Shown: in pieces, positions 1 to 7,611 of the stretch
How positions within the stretch are numbered: position 1 is the stretch's first letter
How the letters are laid out: each line of letters begins with the position of its first letter
Source: an uncultured Clostridia bacterium
Lineage (GTDB): Bacteria > Bacillota > Clostridia > Oscillospirales > Acutalibacteraceae
Length of the DNA stretch: 41,087 bases
Assembly: GCA_937916395.1 (NCBI GenBank)
Contig: CALFTN010000069.1
Coordinates: 1 to 41,087 of the forward strand
Direction: 5' to 3'
Program-made: the position numbers and the translations under genes
Notes under the pieces: model-generated
What the model was told of the DNA's origin: nothing
Databases searched by the model: none
The model's input: only the letters and a program-made list of their open reading frames with translations

Positions 1-1039
1 TAGCACCCTGTGAAAGAGCCTGAGCACCACTTGCAACCTGGTCTGCGCCATTTGCAACCTGTTCTGAACCCTGGTGAATCTGATACATTGTATCTGTTAA
101 GTCATTAACAATTTTATCAAGTGAATCAAGAAGTGGTTTAAAGTCTCCACCATAAGCCTCAGGATGTTCTGAACCAACGTTAAGGTTACCATTTGCAATT
201 TCACCCAAAAGAGCCCCTTGGTCTTTAACTATGTATTCAAGTCTCCATTTAATGTTTCCTGTAGCATCTATTAACTCACCAACCTCATCTTTAAGGTTAG
301 TTGTTGGAACATCTGATGATAAATCACCATCTGCCAATGCCTTAAGACGCTCTGAACATTCTTTTACAGGCTTTGCAATTTTACCAGAAATCACAGCACC
401 CATAATAATACCAATTACAGCAATAACACCAATTAAAGCAGCAAGTGCAACGCCTGTTGTTGTTGCATTTTTAAGCATTACTTCAGCTTTAGCATCACCA
501 GTAGTTTGTTTCAATTCAACAAACTCTTCCATATCAGCATAAACCTTTTCATAAACAGGTGATGCTTCATTATTGAAACGAGCTTCTGCTTTTGCAGCAG
601 CTTCAGGTGTACCACCACCCTGATGTAAACCTGTTAAAATATCTGTTAACAAATTCCTGTATATGTCGTGCTGAGCAATAACATCTTCATACAATGCTCT
701 TTCTTCTTCTGTAACCACATAAGGCTCAAGCTCTGCCATGTGCTCTTTATAAAGATTCATATGTGCCTGCATCTGTTCGCCGGCAGCTTGTTTTTGTTGT
801 GGGTCAGTTGAAGTAATAGAAATTCTTGCAAATTCCTCAACGCGAGTAAGCTCTGTAAGAGCCTGACCACCATAACCTTGTGAAAAACCATACTCGTGAA
901 CAAGTGCGTTCCAGTTGTTTGTGATTGTTGTAAGACCAACTGCTGTAACTGCGCTACAAAGGAAAGTCAACACACCAACAAGAATGAACACAGTAAGTAG
1001 TTTTTTCCTGATGCTTAATTTTGCGTAGAAGTTTTTCAT
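1..1039 (-). CDS. Methyl-accepting chemotaxis protein (3' part outside window)
   Basis: Transmembrane chemoreceptor that would pass ligand signals to CheA/CheW. About 346 residues are visible and the frame is open to the window edge. The N-terminus has a basic start and one membrane helix (about residues 14-38). A helical, Glu-rich extracellular domain follows (four-helix-bundle type, about 39-190), then a second membrane helix (about 192-218) and a HAMP domain with the typical AKPVKE and DEVGEL segments (about 219-275). The last visible residues are the Ala/Gln/Gly-rich heptads that open the cytoplasmic signalling domain; the methylation sites and hairpin tip lie outside. The start is the ATG at 1039, preceded by AAGAAGG. 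A strong sigma-A-like promoter and an approximately 90-nt leader precede it. No other chemotaxis gene is in the window, so the ligand is unknown. Confidence 0.93.
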   Translation of the reverse strand, partial: MKNFYAKLSIRKKLLTVFILVGVLTFLCSAVTAVGLTTITNNWNALVHEYGFSQGYGGQALTELTRVEEFARISITSTDPQQKQAAGEQMQAHMNLYKEHMAELEPYVVTEEERALYEDVIAQHDIYRNLLTDILTGLHQGGGTPEAAAKAEARFNNEASPVYEKVYADMEEFVELKQTTGDAKAEVMLKNATTTGVALAALIGVIAVIGIIMGAVISGKIAKPVKECSERLKALADGDLSSDVPTTNLKDEVGELIDATGNIKWRLEYIVKDQGALLGEIANGNLNVGSEHPEAYGGDFKPLLDSLDKIVNDLTDTMYQIHQGSEQVANGADQVASGAQALSQGA

Positions 1040-1072
1040 AAAATTTCGCCTTCTTTTGATTTTTTTACCTTT

Positions 1073-1093
1073 TGAGTTTACGCATTACTCAAA
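1073..1093 (-). other. Hairpin in chemoreceptor 5' leader
   Basis: An 8-bp inverted repeat (TTTTGAGT / ACTCAAAA) with a 9-nt loop lies about 35 nt upstream of the chemoreceptor start codon, inside the predicted transcript leader. Next to it is a second, weaker GCAC/GTGC pairing. I could not match the leader to the c-di-GMP-I or -II riboswitch consensus, or to any other riboswitch I know. It may affect mRNA stability or translation; no function is claimed. Confidence 0.4.
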
Positions 1094-1132
1094 AAGCACT
1101 AATATGCCACAATGTGCATTATAGATAAATTT

Positions 1133-1161
1133 ATTATAACAACTCTTTTTAAATTAGTCAA
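1133..1161 (-). promoter_or_regulatory. Sigma-A-like promoter of the chemoreceptor gene
   Basis: On the minus strand: TTGACT (1161-1156), a 17-bp spacer, then TATAAT (1138-1133). This is near consensus, with correct spacing, directly upstream of the chemoreceptor. Predicted transcription start is near 1126, giving a leader of about 87 nt. Confidence 0.75.
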
Positions 1162-1194
1162 CATTTATAATGAAATTTGTTTAAAAAAAGACAA

Positions 1195-1230
1195 AAAATA
1201 TTGACAAGTATTAAAACTTGTCAATATTTT
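1195..1230 (-). terminator. Intrinsic terminator of the ger operon
   Basis: A perfect 14-bp stem (AAAATATTGACAAG / CTTGTCAATATTTT) with an 8-nt loop begins just after the gerC stop codon. On the minus strand it is followed by a T-rich run. It insulates the ger operon from the chemoreceptor promoter immediately downstream. Confidence 0.85.
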
Positions 1231-1231
1231 A

Positions 1232-2383
1232 TCACTCATGATAACTTTCTTCGCCTATTCGTCTTATTATTACATCTACATCAACAATTAAATTGCTGTT
1301 TTCTAAATTATTCTGCCAGTTATTTTTTAATAGCTTATACGACTCTTTATCGCTTTGTAGTAAACGCCTGCCAAAACGAAGGATGTCAAAAGCTCCATTT
1401 TCTTGTATTGATTTATAGGTATCATAAATTTTTCTTTCGGTATCCATTTCAATATTTCTTTTAAACACTCCAACCGTTTCGTTTTTTATCGGTTTAAATT
1501 CATCCCCTTCGTATGCATTCAAATCACAATACATTTTTATATTCACATTGTAATTAACAACTCCGTTTATTACCTCTGCCTCATATTTGGTTTTGCCATC
1601 AACAATAATAAACGTTGCTTTCTTACCTTTTTCATCCTCTGTAACAAGTGTTCCGTTTTTCAATTCGCCAAGTAATTTCACAAAACTCTCAGCACTTTCT
1701 CTGCCCAAATAATATGAAATCTCATTGTTATAATTAAAAACCGCCACATGCTCGACAAAGAATGTTTGGGTTTCACCATTTTTTTCAAGCGTTACCGCAG
1801 GTAACGTAATACATGCAGTTTCATCAAGCACTGTATTAATAACATCTATCAACCTTGTTTCTGGTGTAATTGAGCTTATAGCACTCTGATTTAATATTTT
1901 CTCAAGCACTTCACTTTTCGAAATATCTTTACCTATATTAGCCTTTAACACTTCACCTGCTTTGATTTGCTTAGCAACACAAACAAGGGTTATTGGCTGA
2001 GTTGTGTAATCTCTTTCAAAAAAATCAAGAATTTTAGTAATATCTGTTCTTGCAACATCTTCACTTAAAATTATTACTTTGTTGTGTGTGTATGTCGGCA
2101 CGTTGCCTGTTTTATTTATAATAAGTCTTAAAGCTTCTGCTACCGTTTCGCCTTTAGCTGAATAAACAAGTGTCATTTCATCTCCAACATTACTTGAATC
2201 AGCAGATGCACTTTGCTTATTGTTAAGCATCTCAACAGTTACTTCGTAAGCATCTTTTTCTTTATCGACAGCAATCCCCTGAATTATCATCATATCTTCA
2301 ATTTCTGTTCCATAACGCTCACAGGAGCTAAAGAGAAAAAACATTAATAATACCAAAAGGAGAAGTGATATTTTTTTAGGCAA
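1232..2383 (-). CDS. gerC: Ger(x)C-family spore germination lipoprotein (C subunit)
   Basis: C subunit of a GerA-type germinant receptor, expected to be lipid-anchored on the outer face of the spore inner membrane with subunits A and B. At 383 aa it is close to the usual GerAC length. It has a signal peptide with lipobox F-S-S-C (Cys21), then the family-typical opening with 'QGIAVD' near residue 35 and a C-terminal region rich in basic and aromatic residues. It is the last gene of gerA-gerB-gerC, overlaps gerB by 8 nt, and is followed by a strong terminator. The start appears to be TTG at 2383 with GGGGAG upstream; no ATG fits as well. The germinant cannot be deduced from the sequence. Confidence 0.93.
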   Translation of the reverse strand: MPKKISLLLLVLLMFFLFSSCERYGTEIEDMMIIQGIAVDKEKDAYEVTVEMLNNKQSASADSSNVGDEMTLVYSAKGETVAEALRLIINKTGNVPTYTHNKVIILSEDVARTDITKILDFFERDYTTQPITLVCVAKQIKAGEVLKANIGKDISKSEVLEKILNQSAISSITPETRLIDVINTVLDETACITLPAVTLEKNGETQTFFVEHVAVFNYNNEISYYLGRESAESFVKLLGELKNGTLVTEDEKGKKATFIIVDGKTKYEAEVINGVVNYNVNIKMYCDLNAYEGDEFKPIKNETVGVFKRNIEMDTERKIYDTYKSIQENGAFDILRFGRRLLQSDKESYKLLKNNWQNNLENSNLIVDVDVIIRRIGEESYHE

Positions 2384-3458
2384 GATTTTCTCCCCTTTTC
2401 TTTTTCAACATTGAAACAAAAGCTATAGATGGTAAAACAACTACCAATAAAATATAAGAAACTGTCACCCAGAGTTGTGAAGACATAAATGAAAATCTAG
2501 TAACACCATTTGATATATAAATTATAAATGCAGTTGCAACTATTCCGGTTAAAGCATTAGGAGTCCACCATTTAATTTTAGGAAACAAGTGTCGGATACA
2601 ATTTGAGATTATCATAATCTGTAAAGTTGTTTTTGCTATTATACAAACAGTCCAGACAGAGCTCTGAATTGACTCAAAGCGCTCTAACACACGGAATTCT
2701 CCTACTGATGAAATTGCAAATGCTGGAAAAAGTTGAGTATTTGAAAATTCCCCTAACGCCCCTACAACTGTAAATGAAACAATTGTAAGCGAAAAAACCA
2801 AAAAGAGAATATATAATAAATAACCTTTTTTTATATCACCTTTTATATTCGAAAGGAACAAAATAAGACAAGCTGATTCTGGGAAAAATACTGAATAAGC
2901 CAAAGCCTGTTTAAAAAACTCTGTTTCACCATTCATAAAAAAAGGAACAATATTTACCATTTCAATATTGCTAAATGCAGATGTTACAACAATTGATACA
3001 GAAATCGTAACCATAATTAAGAATATCGTAGATGCCCTTGATAATGCACCAATATCAAGCAAAGAAAGGAACACAGAAACTATTACTATTGAAACAATTA
3101 AAAATGTCATTGTATTTTCTGGAAAAACTTCTGAGCTTACAAACAAATCAAGTCTCGCTAAGGTTCTCAGCAACAAAACAAAAACAAGAACAATATATGA
3201 AAAAGCAATCAAATCTGAAAAAAGCCTATTTCTTTTTCTTATTGCTGTTAAAACACTTTCGCCTTTTGACTTTTTATTAAAAGCAAATGTCGGAATAATT
3301 GTTAAAAGGCTTAAAATACCAAAAACAGTCGGAAAAAGTATTGCATCGGTTGAGCCCAAATCAATTACTGTTGTTGAAACAAACATAAATGCTGCTACAA
3401 CGGAACAGATATATAAAAGAGAATAAAATTGAAATGTTGTTACTTTGTTTTTAGTCAT
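2376..3458 (-). CDS. gerB: GerAB-family spore germination permease (B subunit)
   Basis: Integral membrane subunit of the germinant receptor, in the APC-superfamily GerAB/endospore-germination permease family. This subunit is thought to bind the small-molecule germinant and, with GerA, to open the way to ion and dipicolinate release. It is 360 aa, the typical family length, with about ten hydrophobic segments spread through the whole protein. The start codon abuts the gerA stop (TAA directly followed by ATG), with GGTGGGTG as ribosome-binding site, and the 3' end overlaps gerC by 8 nt. This tight packing points to translational coupling and a fixed subunit ratio. Confidence 0.93.
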   Translation of the reverse strand: MTKNKVTTFQFYSLLYICSVVAAFMFVSTTVIDLGSTDAILFPTVFGILSLLTIIPTFAFNKKSKGESVLTAIRKRNRLFSDLIAFSYIVLVFVLLLRTLARLDLFVSSEVFPENTMTFLIVSIVIVSVFLSLLDIGALSRASTIFLIMVTISVSIVVTSAFSNIEMVNIVPFFMNGETEFFKQALAYSVFFPESACLILFLSNIKGDIKKGYLLYILFLVFSLTIVSFTVVGALGEFSNTQLFPAFAISSVGEFRVLERFESIQSSVWTVCIIAKTTLQIMIISNCIRHLFPKIKWWTPNALTGIVATAFIIYISNGVTRFSFMSSQLWVTVSYILLVVVLPSIAFVSMLKKKRGENLA

Positions 3459-4949
3459 TTATTCACCCACCTTATTTATATCAAATATATTTTTGCCCAA
3501 TTTCTCCATACTTAAACGTGTTATAGTGTCTCTGAACAGAGATTTATTATATGGTGCTAATGGCGACAATAAATATACACCAAAGTTTTCGACTGACGAA
3601 AGATTAACTATTAAAATTGCAACACCAACCATAATGCCAAAAAAGCCACTCGTTCCACCAATAATTATAAACGCAATTCTTAAAACTGCTATAGCGTGAT
3701 AAAGGTCAGTTTCAACAAGTGATGTAATTGCCGTCATTGCAACAACTATAAGCATTGGGGCATCTATGAGCCCTGCAGTAACAGCAGCATCACCAATTAC
3801 AAGAGCACCAACTATGCTGACAGCGTGACCAATTGATTTTGGTACACGAAGACCTGCTTCACGCACGATTTCATAAATAAAATGGATTATAAGTGCTTCT
3901 ATTGTGAGTGTAAAAAGCGTATTACTTTCCATAACTACTACATTGTAAAGCATTTTTTCCGGAAGCAATTCCTGATGAAATAAACCTACTGCAACAAACA
4001 CACCAGGCAGAAAAATACTTATTAAAAAGGAAATCAGTCTTATAGAACGCATAAAGGTTGCATAATATGGTCTGTTAAGATAATCGTCAAAGGTTTGAAA
4101 ATTCTCTATAAAAAGTCTTGGAACAATTAACGCATAAGGTGTGCCATCGATTAAAACTGCAATTTTCCCTTCATTGATTTTTGCACATAAAGTGTCTGGT
4201 CTTTCAGTTTTACCTACCATTGTGAACATAGTTTTACGTTTTGTATCCAGCGCTTTTCTTAGATAGCTTTCGCCTAAAATCGTATCCATTTTCACTGAAT
4301 TCAGGCGTTCTTTTACCTCTTCAAGAACCGTCTTATCTACCTTACCATTCATATAACAAACAGCGATTTTTGTTTTTGTAGAAACACCAACCTCTAACAC
4401 TTCAATTTTAAAATTAGGGTTTACCATACGCTTTCTTACAAGTGTCATGTTGGTTTTAAGTATTTCTACAAAACCCTCTCGTGAGCCGTTTTCTTGTACT
4501 TCGTAGTTTGGTTCATCTATAGAACGACCTGGGATATTCTGCATTCCTACAACAATACATTCTTCTACACCATCCACAAAAACAAGAACGCATCCACGCA
4601 ATAGATTTTCTATTGCTAAATCGAGATTTGTTTCGGTTTTTACCTCTGTTCCACAGATTATTTCTGTTGCAATAAACTGTAAAACATCTTTTTTGGGTAA
4701 TTCACCTTTAAAATGCAACATCGGTTTTGTAATGCCCTCTATTATCTTTTCTGAAGATGTAAGCCCATCACATTTTGCAAAAACCACTTTTCTGTCACCA
4801 CAGACACCTTTTTTTACAACAATATCAAAACAATTCAAAAATACATCTTTTATAATTTCGCCATTATCATTTGCATAAAAACGAACATTGCCCAAGTTTA
4901 CTTGTGGCAAATCGTCTATGTTAATATATGGACTTTTGTTTTCTTTCAT
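3459..4949 (-). CDS. gerA: GerA-family spore germination protein (A subunit)
   Basis: A subunit of the germinant receptor; recent family knowledge makes it the pore-forming, oligomerising subunit of a germinant-gated channel. It is 496 aa, close to GerAA/GerKA. The N-terminal half (about 1-290) is soluble and carries the family segments EGITKPMLHF-like, 'GRSIDEPN' and 'LLGESYLRKAL'-like (here 'ILGESYLRKAL'). The C-terminal half has about five membrane helices ending near residue 465, followed by a short cytosolic tail. It is first in gerABC and divergent from a DUF421 gene. The ribosome-binding site is GGTGAT. Expression is expected in the forespore, but I could not identify a convincing sigma-G promoter. 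Confidence 0.94.
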   Translation of the reverse strand: MKENKSPYINIDDLPQVNLGNVRFYANDNGEIIKDVFLNCFDIVVKKGVCGDRKVVFAKCDGLTSSEKIIEGITKPMLHFKGELPKKDVLQFIATEIICGTEVKTETNLDLAIENLLRGCVLVFVDGVEECIVVGMQNIPGRSIDEPNYEVQENGSREGFVEILKTNMTLVRKRMVNPNFKIEVLEVGVSTKTKIAVCYMNGKVDKTVLEEVKERLNSVKMDTILGESYLRKALDTKRKTMFTMVGKTERPDTLCAKINEGKIAVLIDGTPYALIVPRLFIENFQTFDDYLNRPYYATFMRSIRLISFLISIFLPGVFVAVGLFHQELLPEKMLYNVVVMESNTLFTLTIEALIIHFIYEIVREAGLRVPKSIGHAVSIVGALVIGDAAVTAGLIDAPMLIVVAMTAITSLVETDLYHAIAVLRIAFIIIGGTSGFFGIMVGVAILIVNLSSVENFGVYLLSPLAPYNKSLFRDTITRLSMEKLGKNIFDINKVGE

Positions 4950-5011
4950 AAAATCACCAAATATAGTATAACCTGAAAATTTCAGGTGATTATAAAAATG
5001 GTGATTTTATG
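4947..5011. promoter_or_regulatory. Divergent gerA / DUF421 control region with nested inverted repeats
   Basis: Only 59 bp separate the two start codons. A perfect 12-bp inverted repeat, CATAAAATCACC (4947-4958) and GGTGATTTTATG (5000-5011), holds the ribosome-binding site and start codon of each gene. Centred between them is a second palindrome, ACCTGAAA-A-TTTCAGGT (4971-4987), that looks like an operator for a dimeric regulator. A TATACT hexamer lies on the gerA side, but no good -35 element or clear sigma-G motif is visible. Confidence 0.55.
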
Positions 5012-5677
5012 TTAACAACGATTATAAGAGTTGCTATTCTTTATTTATTTGTGACTATCGCAATAAGAATAATGGGCAAAAGAAATATTGGTGAATTGCA
5101 ACCAACAGAATTAGTTATTACACTTCTTCTTTCTGAATTTGCATCAATACCAATTGAAGATAACTCTGTACCACTTATTAACAGTTTAATTCCTGTTATG
5201 CTATTAATCAGCTTTGAAATCATTAATTCGGTTATATCAATGAAAAGCTTAAAATTCAGGAGCCTTAGTGACGGAAACCCTATCGTAATTATAAAAAATG
5301 GTAAATTAGACCAAAAGCAACTAAAAAAGCTGAGATTTACTGTTGATGACGTACTTTCTGGTTTGAGACAAAAGGATATTTTTGATATCAATGAAGTTGC
5401 ATACGCCATAATTGAAACAAATGGCACATTATCTGTTCTACTGAAAACTGCAAATCAGAATTCAACAAAAAAAGATGTAAAAGCATCACTAAAAAATGAT
5501 GGCTTCACCTGCCCTGTTATAATTGATGGAGCTATAATAAAACAAAACCTGAGCTCCTGTGGTTTAACCAAAAGTGATATTATGAAAATCTTAGAAAACA
5601 AAAATGTAGCAAAAAAAGATGTGTTTCTTATGAATATTGATAATGATAAGAATACAGAAATTATTTTAAAAGAGTGA
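5009..5677 (+). CDS. DUF421 (YetF-like) membrane protein
   Basis: Membrane protein of the DUF421 family (YetF/YcaP type). Three hydrophobic helices lie in the first 80 residues, with the family-typical 'IRIMGKRNIGELQPTELV' stretch at about 19-36. A cytosolic alpha/beta domain follows (about 85-222), containing 'GNPIVIIKNGKLD' and 'LRQKDIFDINEV'. At 222 aa the length is normal. The start at 5009 has a GGTGAT ribosome-binding site. It is followed after 4 nt by a DUF4363 gene, a pairing I recognise from other Clostridia. DUF421 proteins such as Bacillus YetF and the 2Duf protein affect spore inner-membrane properties and resistance, so its place opposite the germination operon is suggestive. Biochemical activity is unknown. 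Confidence 0.88.
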   Translation: MLTTIIRVAILYLFVTIAIRIMGKRNIGELQPTELVITLLLSEFASIPIEDNSVPLINSLIPVMLLISFEIINSVISMKSLKFRSLSDGNPIVIIKNGKLDQKQLKKLRFTVDDVLSGLRQKDIFDINEVAYAIIETNGTLSVLLKTANQNSTKKDVKASLKNDGFTCPVIIDGAIIKQNLSSCGLTKSDIMKILENKNVAKKDVFLMNIDNDKNTEIILKE

Positions 5678-5681
5678 GAAT

Positions 5682-6083
5682 ATGAAAAGAATTTTTATTG
5701 CAATATTTTTTATAGCTTTATCTGTGTTAATAGGAATTTTTGGCTTGTTTGAAACTGAGCGAATTTGTAACAAAATGATTATAGAAATAGAACAGGCAAC
5801 AGAAGAAAACAAGAAGGTTACAGAAGACAATAGTCACCAAGGCCGTTTAAATTTTTATGATACTGCAAACGAATTAAACGCCAGATGGGAAGAAAACTCT
5901 GACTTTTTTTACTTTTTCTTTAATAATGATGATATTAAAAATATAGAAACTAACATTGAAAAATTACCAACTCATGCAAAAAATGGTGATTTTGAATCTG
6001 CTTACTTGTGTCTTGTTGAGTGCCTTGAAGATTTAGAATATGTGAAAAACAGTGTTTCTCCTAGTTTTAATAATATTTTTTAA
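5682..6083 (+). CDS. DUF4363 family protein
   Basis: Small membrane-anchored protein of 133 aa. One N-terminal membrane helix (about 4-23) is followed by an extracytoplasmic, mainly helical domain with 'ARWEENSDFFYFFF' around residues 66-80, a segment I associate with DUF4363. It starts 4 nt after the DUF421 stop (TGAGAAT then ATG) and is probably co-transcribed and coupled. The repeated co-occurrence of these two families suggests a two-protein membrane unit, perhaps in the spore envelope. No catalytic motif is visible. Confidence 0.8.
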   Translation: MKRIFIAIFFIALSVLIGIFGLFETERICNKMIIEIEQATEENKKVTEDNSHQGRLNFYDTANELNARWEENSDFFYFFFNNDDIKNIETNIEKLPTHAKNGDFESAYLCLVECLEDLEYVKNSVSPSFNNIF

Positions 6084-6097
6084 TTCAAAATTTAATA

Positions 6098-6125
6098 TTG
6101 AAATAATTTGAAAAAGGTGTATAAT
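6098..6125 (+). promoter_or_regulatory. Promoter of the nfeD-SPFH operon
   Basis: TTGAAA (6098-6103), a 16-bp spacer and TATAAT (6120-6125) lie about 55 nt upstream of nfeD, between it and the preceding DUF4363 gene. Confidence 0.6.
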
Positions 6126-6179
6126 TATAGTTGATGAAATAAATTGGGAATTATAATCTATTTATAAAGGAGTGATTTT

Positions 6180-6611
6180 ATGATGGTTTGGGTATGGCTA
6201 GGACTTTTAGCATTCTTTGTTATTGTTGAAGCTGCTACCGCAAATCTCCTTACAATCTGGTTTGCAGCAGGCTCGCTTGTTGCATTTATTTCGAGTTTCT
6301 TCATTGAAAATCCGATTATTCAGATTGTAATTTTCGTTGTTGTTTCTTTAATTGTTCTTGTTGCTTTAAGACCAATTGCAAAAAAATACACAAGAACAAG
6401 AAAACAGCCAACAAATGCAGATATGTACATAAATGCAGAAGGTGTTGTTACAGAAGCAATATCCAACCTTAACGCAAAAGGCACTGTTAAGGTTCGTGGT
6501 TCTATTTGGACCGCAAGGTCAATCAGCGATGAAGTCGAAATTCCTGAAAATGCAGTTGTTATTGTAGAACGCATTGAAGGCGTTAAGCTCATTGTTAGAC
6601 CAAAGAATTAA
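6180..6611 (+). CDS. NfeD-family membrane protein
   Basis: Short-form NfeD protein (143 aa), without the N-terminal ClpP-like protease domain of long forms. It has two or three membrane helices (about 3-75, with 'GSLVAFISSFF' between them) and a C-terminal OB-fold (about 80-143) with 'GVVTEAI' and 'GTVKVRGSIWTARS'. NfeD proteins pair with SPFH/stomatin proteins in membrane microdomains; the SPFH partner follows after 29 nt. An AAAGGAG ribosome-binding site precedes two consecutive ATGs (6180 and 6183); either could be used. Confidence 0.92.
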   Translation: MMVWVWLGLLAFFVIVEAATANLLTIWFAAGSLVAFISSFFIENPIIQIVIFVVVSLIVLVALRPIAKKYTRTRKQPTNADMYINAEGVVTEAISNLNAKGTVKVRGSIWTARSISDEVEIPENAVVIVERIEGVKLIVRPKN

Positions 6612-6640
6612 ATTTAAAACATTTAAAGGAGAAATTTACT

Positions 6641-7567
6641 ATGCCAGAAGCTATTATTGCTGTACTTGTACTTTTAGTACTCGCTATTTTACTCATTGTT
6701 GCGAATATCAAAATTGTTCCACAATCTAAAGCTTATGTTGTTGAACGTCTTGGTACTTTCCACTCTACTTGGGAGACTGGTTTACACATCAAAATTCCTT
6801 TCATTGAAAAGGTAGCAAAAATCGTTTCTTTAAAAGAACAGGTTGTTGACTTCCCGCCTCAGCCTGTTATTACAAAAGATAACGTTACAATGCAAATAGA
6901 CACTGTTGTGTTCTTCCAGATTACAGACCCTAAACTCTTCACTTATGGTGTTGAATACCCTATTGCTGCTATTGAAAACTTGACAGCTACTACTCTTCGT
7001 AACATCATTGGTGAACTTGAACTCGACCACACTCTTACTTCTCGTGATACTATTAACACAAAAATCCGTGCAATTCTCGACGAAGCAACTGACCCTTGGG
7101 GTATTAAGGTAAACAGAGTTGAGCTTAAAAACATTCTTCCACCAAAAGAAATTCAGGAAGCAATGGAAAAACAAATGAAGGCTGAACGTGAACGTCGTGA
7201 AGCTGTAAGAAGAGCTGAAGGTGAAAAAGAAAGCCAGATTCTCGTTGCAGAAGGTCAGAAAAAAGCTCAGATTCTTGCTGCTGAAGCTGACAAGGAAGCA
7301 AAAATCCTTGCTGCTGAAGCTGTTAAAGAATCTAAGATTCGTGAAGCAGAAGGTGAAGCAAGTGCAATTATTGCTGTTCAGACTGCTCAGGCTGAAGGTA
7401 TCAGACTTATTAACGAAGCTGACCCATCAAAAGCATATCTCTCACTTAAAGGTATGGAAGCATTTGAAAAAGCAGCTGATGGTAAAGCTACAAAAATTAT
7501 TGTTCCATCAGATTTACAAAGCCTTGCTGGTGTAACCGGAAGCGTTAAAGAATTTTTTAAAGATTAA
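6641..7567 (+). CDS. SPFH/Band 7 (stomatin/QmcA-like) membrane protein
   Basis: Membrane-scaffold protein of the stomatin/prohibitin/QmcA group, 308 aa (QmcA-sized). An N-terminal membrane anchor (about 4-25) leads into the SPFH domain (about 26-190), with 'VVERLGTFHSTWETGLHIKIPF' near its start and 'WGIKVNRVELKNI' near its end. A long Ala/Glu-rich coiled coil follows (about 175-260) with repeats of the type ILAAEADKEAK in 11-residue steps. It probably oligomerises into rings with the NfeD protein encoded upstream and organises proteases or other membrane proteins. The ribosome-binding site is AAAGGAG. Confidence 0.94.
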   Translation: MPEAIIAVLVLLVLAILLIVANIKIVPQSKAYVVERLGTFHSTWETGLHIKIPFIEKVAKIVSLKEQVVDFPPQPVITKDNVTMQIDTVVFFQITDPKLFTYGVEYPIAAIENLTATTLRNIIGELELDHTLTSRDTINTKIRAILDEATDPWGIKVNRVELKNILPPKEIQEAMEKQMKAERERREAVRRAEGEKESQILVAEGQKKAQILAAEADKEAKILAAEAVKESKIREAEGEASAIIAVQTAQAEGIRLINEADPSKAYLSLKGMEAFEKAADGKATKIIVPSDLQSLAGVTGSVKEFFKD

Positions 7568-7576
7568 TTACTAAAT

Positions 7577-7611
7577 AAAAAAATACACTCCGTTACGGAG
7601 TGTATTTTTTT
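7577..7611. terminator. Bidirectional intrinsic terminator
   Basis: A perfect 16-bp stem (AAAAAAATACACTCCG and its complement) with loop TTA lies between the convergent SPFH gene and aldo/keto reductase gene. A/T tracts flank both sides, so it can terminate in both directions. Its right arm reaches the aldo/keto reductase stop codon. Confidence 0.9.

Noticed and set aside
231..542. Plus-strand open frame inside the chemoreceptor gene
   Set aside because: It lies antisense to a clear chemoreceptor reading frame and has low-complexity composition with no ribosome-binding site.
1040..1132. Possible c-di-GMP riboswitch before the chemoreceptor gene
   Set aside because: The conserved core segments of c-di-GMP-I and -II are not present.
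4950..5008. Sigma-G promoter for gerABC
   Set aside because: A TATACTA near-match to the -10 element exists, but no -35 element at the right distance, so I do not list it.
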